Source: an uncultured Clostridium sp. (GTDB lineage Bacteria; Bacillota; Clostridia; Oscillospirales; Acutalibacteraceae). Taken from it: a stretch of 64,000 bases of DNA. Within the stretch, counting starts at the first letter, position 1. Every line of letters begins with the position of its first letter. Of this stretch, positions 36,315-45,491 are shown piece by piece. The position numbers and the translations under genes are program-made. The stretch lies in assembly GCA_902471875.1 (NCBI GenBank), contig CABRLN010000009.1, positions 6,091 through 70,090 of the forward strand. The letters are read 5' to 3'. The notes below the pieces were generated by a model. The model saw only the letters and a program-made list of their open reading frames with translations. It had not been told where the DNA came from and made no database searches.

Positions 36315-36607
36315 TATCCTGCCTCCTGCAAATCGAGAATTAAACTTTCAATTTCCTTGCAAATTTCCAGAGCAGACGGTTCGTATTTGGCACATTTCCG
36401 AAAACCGTTATGGACGGAATAGAGGGTACTTAATAGCTTCCAAAACTCTTTTGCTGGTTTTGGTTTTGGTGTTTTCCCTTTGCAAAGCTGACGAATAAAT
36501 TCGGCTTGGGACAGCCCGCACGCTGCCGCACAGTGCTTCAGTTTTGCGTTTTCTTCTTCGGTCAGCCGTACTTTTATTCTCACTTTTTTGTTGTTTTCTT
36601 TGTTCAA
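36314..36607 (-). CDS. mobC: MobC-family relaxosome protein
   Basis: This is a 97-residue auxiliary relaxosome protein. An N-terminal ribbon-helix-helix-like region, RIKVRLTEEENAKLKHCAAACGLSQAEFIRQLCKG, is the MobC/NikA-type DNA-binding pattern. The C-terminal region is helical. I place the start at a TTG at 36607, eight bases after GGAG; a longer frame upstream would cross the oriT-like repeats and is not conserved. It is followed directly by the relaxase gene. It probably binds the palindromes at 36671-36718. Confidence 0.85.
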   Translation of the reverse strand: MNKENNKKVRIKVRLTEEENAKLKHCAAACGLSQAEFIRQLCKGKTPKPKPAKEFWKLLSTLYSVHNGFRKCAKYEPSALEICKEIESLILDLQEAG

Positions 36608-36639
36608 AATATCATCTCCGTTCGTGTGTTTTATCTTTA

Positions 36640-36720
36640 TAAAGGGGGTATTCAGGGGGGGCCCTGAGTTAGTCCGCACTCTTTAGAGTGCGGACTGGGA
36701 TTGTGGGGGTCACAATCCGA
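36640..36720. other. Candidate origin of transfer (oriT)
   Basis: Just upstream of mobC lie two hairpins and a G/C-rich tract. The first hairpin is a perfect 11 bp repeat, AGTCCGCACTC with its complement (36671-36681 with 36686-36696). The second is 8 bp (36698-36705 with 36711-36718). Next to them is the run GGGGGTATTCAGGGGGG. Paired repeats next to a nick-site-like sequence upstream of relaxosome genes are typical of oriT. The nick position is not known. Confidence 0.6.
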
Positions 36721-36889
36721 TGCTCGCTATTCCTGTGGACATCGTCTTTCTCTCTTCGCCGTTCTCCCTGAATGTCGTTCCTGCCCCTGTTTTTTCAGCA
36801 GCGTTGTCCTGCTCACTCTCCGAAAGAGAGGTCATCGCAAAATCATATCCCATCCAGCCGGTCATTCAGTTGTAATCGGCAAAACAAAA

Positions 36890-36963
36890 AGCCGATACAC
36901 AGAGACATCAAAAATCGGCGGGAGCATTGCTCTCGCTTCAAAATGATGTTCTATGTATCGGCT
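36890..36963. repeat. Long inverted repeat with nested hairpin
   Basis: AGCCGATACACAGAGACATCA at its left end pairs imperfectly with TGATGTTCTATGTATCGGCT at its right end (about 20 bp). A second palindrome, GCGGGAGCA/TGCTCTCGC, is nested inside. The stretch 36721-37130 has no gene I can support, so this could be a structured RNA, a recombination site or an old terminator. Confidence 0.55.
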
Positions 36964-37140
36964 TTGAAATTCAAAGACGGGATTGTTTGTTCATCCGTTC
37001 ACTCGCTGATAGTACCAAAAAGCATAAAGTGCGGATGGCGGTATTTTCTCTTAGCATACACGCAGGCATTAGGCGGCAGTACCGCATTCTCAATCAAAAC
37101 ATCTTGTATTCGGTTGTAATCCTCTTTTAAGAGGGATTAT

Positions 37141-37169
37141 ATTATATCAGAAAACCCGCCGGAAATCAA
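37141..37169 (-). promoter_or_regulatory. Promoter of the mobilisation genes
   Basis: On the minus strand, TTGATT (37164-37169) and TATAAT (37141-37146) are 17 bases apart. The promoter lies within and just beyond the hsdR terminator hairpin and would drive a long leader across the oriT region into mobC. Confidence 0.55.
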
Positions 37170-37190
37170 GATTTTTCCGGCGGGTTTTGA
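37150..37190 (-). terminator. Terminator of the restriction operon
   Basis: A perfect stem of about 15 bp, AAAACCCGCCGGAAA with its complement (37151-37165 with 37174-37188), follows hsdR by about 105 bases. The arms end in TTTT on the minus strand. Confidence 0.85.
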
Positions 37191-37294
37191 ATATTTTTCA
37201 GAAATTATGGGAATACTATTTAATTTAAGATAATAAAATGCAGTTTTCTTTGCAAATTCATTTACTCTACAGTTTAAACCTTGCGTATTTCTAC

Positions 37295-40200
37295 TCAGTT
37301 CACATACTTTTTGAAATTCTCCGCCTGTTCCAACACCTCTTTATAAACATCATCAATGGTAACAGGAGGATAGTCAAATTCATCGAGCAAGAGAATCAAG
37401 TCAACCTGTAAATTAGCTTTTATATCGTCACGGGTTGACCAATCCGTATAACGAGCTTTATCGTCCACAATTACTTTTATCCTTTTAGATAACTCAATCA
37501 TTTTATCATCAGAATATTCATTGTCAAACTCGTACTTCTTGGCAACCGCTTTCAGAATATCATAAAACGCTTTTTCTTCATAGTCGATACCCATTCCCTT
37601 AAAGGAATCCCTTTCTTTTTTCAATTCCTCCAAAAGCCGAGTAAGTTGCTCTGCAACATCATCAAGAACTTCATTAGCGTATGCCTCATCACGGCGGCGG
37701 TTGTTGTATTCGTCAACCACTCTTTTCAGCCTGTCGGCAAATTCCACGCCCATAATTTTATTAACCTTCTTGAACTCGTCGATCGCCTGTGAAAGAAGCC
37801 GCTGTAAAATCTTTATCTTTGTATTCGGAAGCTGTATCGCATTGATTTTATCCATATATTCGTCGCTGAAAACATCGACCGAGATATGTTTGCCGGTTTC
37901 AAACAGCTCCTCGATTCCGTCTGATTGAATAGCGCCCTCCAGCATTTCACGCACTCTTGCGTTCATCTGGGAAATATCGGGAGCATCCCCCTTTGTCAGC
38001 TTGAATAATATTGAACGCACAGCGCAGTAAAAATGGATATAATCCTTATCTTCATCGGTGAACTTATCACTTGAACTGCACAAATTAAATGCCTGCTTCA
38101 TTCGCTTAACAGCCGCCATAAAACGGGTTTCAAGTTCTTCTGAAAGCTGCACATATTCAGTAGCTTTATTAAGACAGGCAAGTTGCTCCGTAGGCGACCC
38201 GTTAAAGAAATCGCTGCTGTTAAAATTATGGAACATCTGCCCCAGCACCTCTAACTGGTCTTTGACAATCGTGACAGCCTGCTCCACGCCTTCAAACTCA
38301 TCACATTCAAAATTGGTGTACTTTTTAAGCGCTGTGTTCATATTTTTCTTAATGCCGATATAGTCAACAATCAATCCCTTGTCCTTGCCCTCGCAGACAC
38401 GGTTGACACGGGAAATTGTCTGAATCAGCGTATGCTGCTGAATCGGTTTATCTATGTATATGGTGTCAAGCTCCGGCACATCAAATCCCGTCAGCCACAT
38501 ATCCACGACAATGGCAATTTTGAAGTTGGACTTTACATTTTTAAATTGTCTGTCAAGCTCTTTGCGGTTGTCCTTTGTTCCGAGCGTATCATAGAGTTCT
38601 TTTTCATCGTCCTTGTTTCGGGTCATCACCATTTTGATTTTCTCGATGGGTTTTAACTCTTCTGTATCCTGTCCAGTTATATCTACCCCATCATCAGCGA
38701 TTTTCTTAACCGCCCATTCGGGACGCAGTTCTACAATGATTTTATACAAATCATAAGCGATATTGCGGTTGGAACAAACAAACATAGCTTTGCCCACAAC
38801 GGTAGCGCCCTCCGCCACACGGGTTTCATAATGGTTTATAAAATCTTCGGCAACGGCACGCAGTCTGTCGGGATCTCCGATAATGGCTTCCATTTTCGCT
38901 ACAGCTTTTTGACTTTCTTCAATTTGATGTTCGTTGGCGCCCTCTCTCTCGCATTGTGCATAGTATTCCTCAATTTGGCGGACTTTCTCCTGATCCAGCA
39001 TAACCTTTGCCGCCCGTCCGTCATAAACAAGATTTACCGTAATCCCGTCTTTCACGGATTCCGTCATTGTATAGGAATCAACCACGCCGCCGAACACCTC
39101 AATCGTGCCGTCAACGGGCGTTCCCGTAAAGCCTACATAAGTAGCATTAGGCAAAGAGTTGTGCAGATACTTTGCGAAACCGTAGGTGCGTTCCACACCC
39201 GACTCTGTAATACGCACCTTTTGATCAAGATTGATCTGACTTCTGTGCGCTTCATCGGAAATACAGATCACATTGTTTCGGTCAGTCAGAAGCTGCAAAT
39301 CCTCGGTAAATTTCTGAATAGTCGTAAGATAAACGCCGCCGCTTGTCCTACCCTGCAATTCTTCACGCAGTTTCTCACGGGACTCTATGCTGACAACCGT
39401 TTCGTCGCCTATATACTTTTTGGAAGCTACAAACTGCTTGGATAACTGATCGTCAAGGTCTGTCCTGTCGGTAATAATTAGTATGGTCGGAGAGTGAAAA
39501 TAAGTGCTTTTCATCAGCATACGGGTGAGAAAAAGCATTGTATAGCTCTTTCCGCAGCCTGTCGCTCCGAAATATGTGCCGCCCTTTCCGTCTCCATTAG
39601 GGCGCATATGCTCCTTGATATTCTCAAATAACTTGTTTGCGGCAAAAAACTGCGGATAGCGGCAGACAATTTTCAAATCCTTATCCGAGTTGTCGGGGAA
39701 ATAAATAAAATCCTTGATTACGGCAAGCAAACGGTCTTTAAGGAATAATCCTTTCATCATAGTAACAAGGGAGTTAATTCCGTCAAGTTCCTTGTCCTCC
39801 GAATTGATTTTTCTCCACGCATAGAAGAAATCATACGGACTGAAAAACGAACCGTACTTATTGTTTACGCCGTCGCTTATCACTACAAAGGCGTTGTATT
39901 TGAAAAGTTCGGGAATGTCACGGCGGTAACGGACGGTAAGTTGTTTATATGCTTCCATAATCGTTGTGTTTTCCTGAACGGCGCTCTTAAATTCAAGCAC
40001 AACGACCGGAATGCCGTTGACAAACACAATGCCGTCAGGAATGCGGCGCTGATTAGCAATCCCCTCGATTTCAAACTGATTGACCGCTTTGAAAATGTTG
40101 TTTTCGGGCGTGTCGAAGTCAATAAGCTGAATGTGCATGTCCTTTTGTGTCCTGTCTTCACGGTTGAAGATAAAACCATCACAGAGCATTTTGTAAATTG

Positions 40201-40441
40201 CCTTGTTCGCTTCATATATCGTACCCGAAATGCTTTTCAGCATCAGAACAATGCTGTCAACCTCGCTTGGAGTAATATTGTCTTTGGCATAACGACCGAA
40301 AAGGTACTGCTTCAAATCCTCGACAAGCAAAACCTCGCTGATTTCTCTATGTATTTGTTCGCCGTTCAAATAGACATATCCCTCGTCCTTGAACAGCTCC
40401 ATTATAGACATTTCCAAAGCGTGTTCGTTAAAGTTTGTCAT
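37295..40441 (-). CDS. hsdR: Type I restriction enzyme, R subunit
   Basis: HsdR is the motor and nuclease subunit of a type I restriction enzyme. The 1,048-residue protein has an N-terminal PD-(D/E)XK nuclease domain (VVVLEFKSA near residue 165 is the E-x-K). It also has a superfamily 2 translocase with Walker A GATGCGKSYTM near residue 285 and ISDEAHRSQ (DEAH box) near residue 380. Then come GFTGTP, VDMWLTGFDVPELDT and HTLIQTISRVNRV, and a helical C-terminus that docks to the methylase. The start is the ATG at 40441, nine bases after AGAGAGG, which lies within the end of the DUF6602-like gene. Upstream in-frame residues are not conserved. It is the last gene of the operon. Confidence 0.96.
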   Translation of the reverse strand: MTNFNEHALEMSIMELFKDEGYVYLNGEQIHREISEVLLVEDLKQYLFGRYAKDNITPSEVDSIVLMLKSISGTIYEANKAIYKMLCDGFIFNREDRTQKDMHIQLIDFDTPENNIFKAVNQFEIEGIANQRRIPDGIVFVNGIPVVVLEFKSAVQENTTIMEAYKQLTVRYRRDIPELFKYNAFVVISDGVNNKYGSFFSPYDFFYAWRKINSEDKELDGINSLVTMMKGLFLKDRLLAVIKDFIYFPDNSDKDLKIVCRYPQFFAANKLFENIKEHMRPNGDGKGGTYFGATGCGKSYTMLFLTRMLMKSTYFHSPTILIITDRTDLDDQLSKQFVASKKYIGDETVVSIESREKLREELQGRTSGGVYLTTIQKFTEDLQLLTDRNNVICISDEAHRSQINLDQKVRITESGVERTYGFAKYLHNSLPNATYVGFTGTPVDGTIEVFGGVVDSYTMTESVKDGITVNLVYDGRAAKVMLDQEKVRQIEEYYAQCEREGANEHQIEESQKAVAKMEAIIGDPDRLRAVAEDFINHYETRVAEGATVVGKAMFVCSNRNIAYDLYKIIVELRPEWAVKKIADDGVDITGQDTEELKPIEKIKMVMTRNKDDEKELYDTLGTKDNRKELDRQFKNVKSNFKIAIVVDMWLTGFDVPELDTIYIDKPIQQHTLIQTISRVNRVCEGKDKGLIVDYIGIKKNMNTALKKYTNFECDEFEGVEQAVTIVKDQLEVLGQMFHNFNSSDFFNGSPTEQLACLNKATEYVQLSEELETRFMAAVKRMKQAFNLCSSSDKFTDEDKDYIHFYCAVRSILFKLTKGDAPDISQMNARVREMLEGAIQSDGIEELFETGKHISVDVFSDEYMDKINAIQLPNTKIKILQRLLSQAIDEFKKVNKIMGVEFADRLKRVVDEYNNRRRDEAYANEVLDDVAEQLTRLLEELKKERDSFKGMGIDYEEKAFYDILKAVAKKYEFDNEYSDDKMIELSKRIKVIVDDKARYTDWSTRDDIKANLQVDLILLLDEFDYPPVTIDDVYKEVLEQAENFKKYVN

Positions 40442-40445
40442 CAGT

Positions 40446-41189
40446 CTATACCTCTCTAACTTGTATCGTGCGTATCCTATGAGCCTCTTTTGTATTTTCG
40501 ATTGGATAAAACATCTTTTTAAGGGTGTCTGGTATTCTCTCACCATTTATAGAAATATAGACATCCTCCACGAGATTTGAAATAAAATAACCAAATGCAA
40601 GATCTTCAATTTCGTAAACAGCATAATTTTTATTATTACACGGATTATGAATAGGTAATCCTTCATCCCAGTATTTCAGAAAGTAGTCTTTTCCAAAACA
40701 AATGTTATCCACCAATCCGGAGCTATGAATCAATGCATCCCTAATATATTGATTTTCAAGATTTACAGTTTCATTTTCAAAAGCAAAAACACCATTAAAT
40801 ATCTTTTTGGCAATTATTTGTCCATTTTCAGTGGCATTATAAATTGCTTCACGACCAATACAAGTATCTGCTCGTGATTTTACTTCTATTATCCCCAGCA
40901 CACATTCTGAAGGTGCAATAATAAAATCATCTTGTTTGAATAAAAGCGGACAATCATTTCGATAAACAATAATATCTATTTGCTTTGTAATCTGATTTTC
41001 ATTTACCACAAATCCGGTTCCTACCGATACTTCTTTAGGCAAATGTTGCCGCAATACATGAGAGAGAATTATTTCTTTATATCGCCCCTCTTCGCCCCAA
41101 TGACGATTGTCGATGAAGTATCTAACTCTATCCTTGATAGACATTAACTCGTTGGAAATAGATTTTTGATATTCTATGTAATCAGGCAT
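40446..41189 (-). CDS. DUF6602-like protein, PD-(D/E)XK nuclease fold
   Basis: This is a 247-residue soluble protein that I place in the DUF6602 group. The N-terminal half shows the pieces of a PD-(D/E)XK nuclease in order: Glu39 in a helix (RYKEIILSHVLRQHLP), Asp72 in QIDIIVYRND, and Glu102-x-Lys104 in GIIEVKSRA. The C-terminal half (about 110-247) has no assigned domain. It lies four bases before hsdR and 21 bases after the DUF3800-like gene, so it is part of the restriction operon. Its base composition is visibly more AT-rich than that of hsdM or the recombinase. It may be an additional effector nuclease; cleavage is not shown. Confidence 0.7.
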   Translation of the reverse strand: MPDYIEYQKSISNELMSIKDRVRYFIDNRHWGEEGRYKEIILSHVLRQHLPKEVSVGTGFVVNENQITKQIDIIVYRNDCPLLFKQDDFIIAPSECVLGIIEVKSRADTCIGREAIYNATENGQIIAKKIFNGVFAFENETVNLENQYIRDALIHSSGLVDNICFGKDYFLKYWDEGLPIHNPCNNKNYAVYEIEDLAFGYFISNLVEDVYISINGERIPDTLKKMFYPIENTKEAHRIRTIQVREV

Positions 41190-41210
41190 AATGATTTCCT
41201 TTCTTAGCTG

Positions 41211-42716
41211 TTACAGTATATCCGCATAAAATTTTCCGCAAACACATGTGAAAGTCACCTTAGACGGAAATAGATTCGTACCCATATTCGCCATTCCGAC
41301 AACGCTTAAAGCCCATTCGCTCAATTCCTCCGGAAGTCGAAAACACATTGGCGCTCTATCTTTTAAAATTGTTATAAGAGGTACAAGGTTTTTATCTACT
41401 CCTACAGACAAGACATCAAATGTTTGACTTCCATCGCACAGCGGTAACTTGGGTTGCTTTTCTGAATCAAAATATACTTTTGCACCTCGTTGATTTAGAA
41501 AAAACTCCTTAGTTGAATCTGTAATAGGCTCTATTGGCACTTTGTTTTTTCTTCTCTCAAAATAGTCTGACAATTGTTTGCAAGCAAAAGCATTAAAGTA
41601 CTCACCCTGCATACTGAGATTTTCATCAAATATCTGCTTTACAGAGTCAAAATGATTCATATAATTTAGCAACGCTATAAATGTAATCAAATCGTCGGAA
41701 TAAATTCCGGCATATGACTTATACCAAGCGTGATCCCACTCACAAATTATCCTATACAACTTTTTATAGAGAAACAATTGAGTTTCATTCATACGAAACC
41801 ACTTTGTATCTAATAATTTCTTTTGCGTTCCTTCCTCTGGAGAATGATACCGTAGCGAATTACATAGCGATTTTAACAACTTACCTAAGATTCCTGCCAT
41901 CATATCCGCCATACGCAATCCACAGCTACTTAACGAATCGGCTTCGACTACATTATTCAGTCCCATATCACAAGCAGACTGTAATGTCTTGCTTTTTTCG
42001 TCAAGTTTGCCTTCTTTATCAAGTGTCAAAAAATAGTACTCAATTTGTTCTTCTTGAAGATACTTTTTAAATCCATCAAACGGCATATGATAATCCCAAT
42101 GAATTTCAGGTGTTACAGAAACATTATCCAAATAGATCAAAATCTCATCAAAAACATTGCTTTCTTGCTTCTTAAGTTCGATATTCTTTTTGTTATACTT
42201 AATCCGCACCCGGAAAAATTCTTTTAAGATCGCTACAAATGACTCTGGAGAATCATAAATACATTTTATTACTTCTTTAGGTCGATAAGTAACAAGTGCC
42301 TTCGTAATGGAATATTTCATAGCGTCCGCATCAACAAAAAAGTTATTTTTGTATTCAGCGAAAAGCTGTAAAACAAGATACTCAATCTTACTCGCAATGG
42401 AAAAATAGCATTTAATTTCTCTATCAAATAGAGATAAAAAATCATCTATAAACTGGACATTTTGCTTGCTAAGAGAAGCAAATCCAAATTCGAGTTGATT
42501 TTGCTTTAATGTTTGGTTTTTTAATTCTCCATTTTTATCTTTTCGTTCTGCATATTTTGCTTCAAATGCAGAATATTTTTCAAAAATAGCATTTTCTCTT
42601 TCCCGAGACCAACCGATAATTACCGATACAAAATTGTCATAGTAGTTTTCGGCAGTTACTGTATTATAATTGATTTTTCTGCTGTGTTCTGATTCATCAT
42701 AGTAAAACTTATACAC
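41211..42716 (-). CDS. DUF3800-like protein (RNase H fold, putative)
   Basis: This is a 501-residue soluble protein. The N-terminal KFYYDESEHS matches the opening of DUF3800 proteins (Y-x-DES), which have an RNase H-like fold with acidic active-site residues. A central strand with aspartate (EILIYLDNVS, near residue 195) and LRMADMMAGILG (near residue 270) would supply the others. Residues about 330-501 form an extra C-terminal region longer than usual for the family and unassigned. The start is a GTG after AAAGGAGGAG. It lies 35 bases after hsdS in the restriction operon. It is AT-rich compared with hsdM. The role is unknown; a nuclease-like accessory of the type I system is an inference. 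Confidence 0.6.
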   Translation of the reverse strand: MYKFYYDESEHSRKINYNTVTAENYYDNFVSVIIGWSRERENAIFEKYSAFEAKYAERKDKNGELKNQTLKQNQLEFGFASLSKQNVQFIDDFLSLFDREIKCYFSIASKIEYLVLQLFAEYKNNFFVDADAMKYSITKALVTYRPKEVIKCIYDSPESFVAILKEFFRVRIKYNKKNIELKKQESNVFDEILIYLDNVSVTPEIHWDYHMPFDGFKKYLQEEQIEYYFLTLDKEGKLDEKSKTLQSACDMGLNNVVEADSLSSCGLRMADMMAGILGKLLKSLCNSLRYHSPEEGTQKKLLDTKWFRMNETQLFLYKKLYRIICEWDHAWYKSYAGIYSDDLITFIALLNYMNHFDSVKQIFDENLSMQGEYFNAFACKQLSDYFERRKNKVPIEPITDSTKEFFLNQRGAKVYFDSEKQPKLPLCDGSQTFDVLSVGVDKNLVPLITILKDRAPMCFRLPEELSEWALSVVGMANMGTNLFPSKVTFTCVCGKFYADIL

Positions 42717-42751
42717 TTGATTATTGCTCCTCCTTTCAATTAAATGATAAT

Positions 42752-43909
42752 TTAGCGGCTTGAAAGGCGGGACAGCAAAAGTCCTTGTATATCAAATAAC
42801 TGCCTAATTTCATTGGTATTGGTCGATATATTTGAAAATAAGGCTTCTGCTTTTGCCCCGAACCCATGAATGTCGGGATCTGGAGGAATAGGGATGCAAA
42901 AATTCTCCATCTCCTGTTTATTTATTGCTTCACGAGTTGAACCGGATTGGGCTATTCCAAGCAGCTTTAACTTGTTCTCCGAATGACAAAGTGTAGCCAT
43001 GACATAGTAGCTCATGTCCCTGCCCATTTTAGGGCGAATAATCATTACATGCTGGTTCACTCTCGCTGGCAGCACATCATCGGGAACCATACAGCATCGT
43101 GCGACAGATACGCCGGTTATGTTGAATAAGACATCACCAGCATTAACAACTACATTTGATAGGTTATCTGCCTGTTTGTCTGTTATGTGTGCCAGCCCAT
43201 CATAGATAAAACCATAATCCACAACATTGGTACTACGAATGAGCGCAATCCCCGTATCACAGTACGCTGTTTTTCCCCCTTTTGGCGTTGCACCACTACC
43301 TATTTTGCTGCAAACTTCCGCAAGTGGCTTTTGCTCGTATTGAAATCCAGAGTTCAAAAACATCGACTTATAAAGTGCCTGAACTGTCTCAGTTAAATTA
43401 TCATTTATCCTCTTTTTTAACGCAATTCTATCTGTAACGGTTTTATACGCCTTGACAATATTTCTCTGTTCCTCGATTGCAGGTACAGGAAGTTCAACCA
43501 TACAGAGTTCATTCCAATCGAAAATCTCTCGCACACTGCCGTGAGATTTAAAACGGGCATATCTGTCAAATTCAGCTCTGCTAAACCAAAGCATAAGATA
43601 TTCAGGAAGCAATTTTTCAGTATCAATCACTTCAAATACAGTATAAACATTACTAACAAGACCTTCGTCATAGTCTTGCAGTAAAGCAATACCAATTTTA
43701 TCCCCTCTACGGGAAGTATCAGGTATATATGTGAACTGTCCCTTTTTCACAACCTTATATTTTGTGAAATCTGTTCCGACTGTGTTTGCTATGGAAGGTA
43801 TAAATGTCTTTTGAACAGAAACACCAAGTAGGTTTTCTTCTTTGCCTTTTGTATTTCTGACATCAATCTGTCGGATATATCCACCAAGCATTTTATAGTT
43901 CAATTTCAT
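42752..43909 (-). CDS. hsdS: Type I restriction enzyme, specificity subunit
   Basis: HsdS recognises the DNA target for both methylation and restriction. The 385-residue protein has two target-recognition domains: the first about residues 5-150 and the second about 195-350 (YEQKPLAEVCSKIGSGATPKGG starts it). A conserved helical spacer separates them (EEQRNIVKAYKTVTDRIALKKRIN), and a second helix lies at the C-terminus. The target cannot be read from the sequence. Its start overlaps the end of hsdM by 17 bases, so translation is coupled. Confidence 0.94.
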   Translation of the reverse strand: MKLNYKMLGGYIRQIDVRNTKGKEENLLGVSVQKTFIPSIANTVGTDFTKYKVVKKGQFTYIPDTSRRGDKIGIALLQDYDEGLVSNVYTVFEVIDTEKLLPEYLMLWFSRAEFDRYARFKSHGSVREIFDWNELCMVELPVPAIEEQRNIVKAYKTVTDRIALKKRINDNLTETVQALYKSMFLNSGFQYEQKPLAEVCSKIGSGATPKGGKTAYCDTGIALIRSTNVVDYGFIYDGLAHITDKQADNLSNVVVNAGDVLFNITGVSVARCCMVPDDVLPARVNQHVMIIRPKMGRDMSYYVMATLCHSENKLKLLGIAQSGSTREAINKQEMENFCIPIPPDPDIHGFGAKAEALFSNISTNTNEIRQLFDIQGLLLSRLSSR

Positions 43910-45467
43910 ATCCCAGCTCCTTAAACACAGACAGCAAATCCGCCTTCGATTGTTCCTCCTGAATCAAAAGCTCTTTCAGCTCTGATTGCAGAGTTTTCAT
44001 TTTGGTATCAAAATCCATATTCTCGTCTCTGTTGACAAACTCGATGTAGCGGCTCGGAACAAGGGTGAAGCCCTTTTCTGCCACTTCATCAAAAGAAGCA
44101 GAATAGCAGAATTCCGGTACATCCTGATAAGTTTTCTCGTAACCTTCTTGCTGCCAAGCGTGATAAACAGCGGTCACTTTTGCCCTGTCATCTTCCGTAA
44201 GCTCTATGTATTTCTTTTCATACGGACTGCCCATCTGCCGCAAATCCATAAACAGGATTTCCTTTTCACGGTTGCGGTAATGTTTGAGCTGTCCGTTCTG
44301 ATCTACTGTGCGGGCTTTCTTATTTTTATTCAGTATCCAAAGCGTAACACTTATATCAGTTGTGTAGAACAGGCTTCTCGGCAGAATAACGATTGCTTCA
44401 ACAAGATTGTTTCTGATAAGCTGTTCTCTGATTTTCAGTTCCGTTCCGTCATCGGACAACGCTCCGTTTGCAAGCAGAAATCCGGCTACGCCGTTCTGCG
44501 ACAGCTTAGAAACGATATTCAATATCCAGCCGTAGTTTGCATTGCTTGTCGGAGGCAATTCATAGCCTTGCCAGCGAGGATCGTGTTCCAGTTCGTTTGC
44601 CGCTCTCCATTCCTTTTGGTTAAACGGAGGATTCGCCATAATATAGTCGGCTTTCAAATCTTTGTGCTGATCGTTAGTAAATGTGTTTGCCGCCGTCTCG
44701 CCGAGATTTGCGGAAATACCACGAATAGCTAAGTTCATCTTTGCCAGCTTAAAAGTGGTGTTCGTATATTCCTGTCCGTAAATGGATACTTTTTTCTTGT
44801 TTCCGCTGTGCGCTTCAACAAATTTGATTGACTGCACAAACATACCGCCCGAACCGCAGCAGGGGTCGTACAAAATACCGTCATACGGTTCAATCATCTC
44901 TGCAATCAGATTTACGATACACTTCGGCGTATAGAACTCTCCCTTACCTTTGCCCTCCGCAAGAGCAAACTTTCCGAGAAAGTATTCGTATACACGCCCG
45001 ATAATGTCGTTCTCTTTATCATCGGTATTGATACGGTCAATTTCATCAAGCAAAGAAGCCAGCTTTGCCGTGTCGATATGTAAACGGGAGTAGTAGTTAT
45101 CCGGCAATGCGCCTTTCAGTGCAGGGTTCGTCTTTTCAATCGTATAGAGAGCTGTATCAATTTTCAGGGCAATATCGTCCTGTTTGGCGTTCACCATTAT
45201 GTATGACCAGCGGCTTTCTTCGGGAAGAAAGAAAACATTGTCCTTCGTATAGAACGCAATATTATCTATAAACTTCTCGCCGTATTTTTCAGATATTGCT
45301 TTTCTTTGCGCTTCAAACTTATCGCTTGCAAATTTCAGAAAGAACAGGCTGAGGACAACATGCTTATATTCCGCCGGCTCGACAGAGCCACGGAGCTTGT
45401 CCGCACTTTTCCATAGCACTTCTTCCATTGTTATTTCTTTTTTCGCTTTAGCGGCTGCTTTCGCCAT
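43893..45467 (-). CDS. hsdM: Type I restriction enzyme, methylase subunit
   Basis: HsdM methylates adenine N6 at the target set by HsdS. The 524-residue protein has the N-terminal helical domain (about 1-150) and the SAM-binding domain with motif I DPCCGSGGMFVQS near residue 205. The catalytic motif IV is ANPPFNQKEW near residue 278. Before them lies FYTPKCIVNLIAEMI, the family's FxTP motif. The start ATG follows GCGAGG. It is the first of the hsd genes and follows the small XRE regulator by 24 bases. Confidence 0.97.
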   Translation of the reverse strand: MAKAAAKAKKEITMEEVLWKSADKLRGSVEPAEYKHVVLSLFFLKFASDKFEAQRKAISEKYGEKFIDNIAFYTKDNVFFLPEESRWSYIMVNAKQDDIALKIDTALYTIEKTNPALKGALPDNYYSRLHIDTAKLASLLDEIDRINTDDKENDIIGRVYEYFLGKFALAEGKGKGEFYTPKCIVNLIAEMIEPYDGILYDPCCGSGGMFVQSIKFVEAHSGNKKKVSIYGQEYTNTTFKLAKMNLAIRGISANLGETAANTFTNDQHKDLKADYIMANPPFNQKEWRAANELEHDPRWQGYELPPTSNANYGWILNIVSKLSQNGVAGFLLANGALSDDGTELKIREQLIRNNLVEAIVILPRSLFYTTDISVTLWILNKNKKARTVDQNGQLKHYRNREKEILFMDLRQMGSPYEKKYIELTEDDRAKVTAVYHAWQQEGYEKTYQDVPEFCYSASFDEVAEKGFTLVPSRYIEFVNRDENMDFDTKMKTLQSELKELLIQEEQSKADLLSVFKELGYEIEL

Positions 45468-45491
45468 AGTAAAATCCTCGCTTTTCTATAT

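Noticed and set aside
36701..37130. Several open frames of 65-115 codons on the plus strand
   Set aside because: They run across the oriT-like and inverted-repeat region, lack ribosome binding sites, lie opposite to all other genes of the element, and their translations are compositionally odd. They look like chance frames.
38831..39445. Plus-strand frame of 204 codons opposite hsdR
   Set aside because: Antisense to the helicase motifs of hsdR; no start signals or domain.
43986..44732. Long plus-strand frame opposite hsdM (248 codons)
   Set aside because: It is an antisense shadow of hsdM, which has clear methylase motifs; the antisense protein has no recognisable domain or ribosome binding site.
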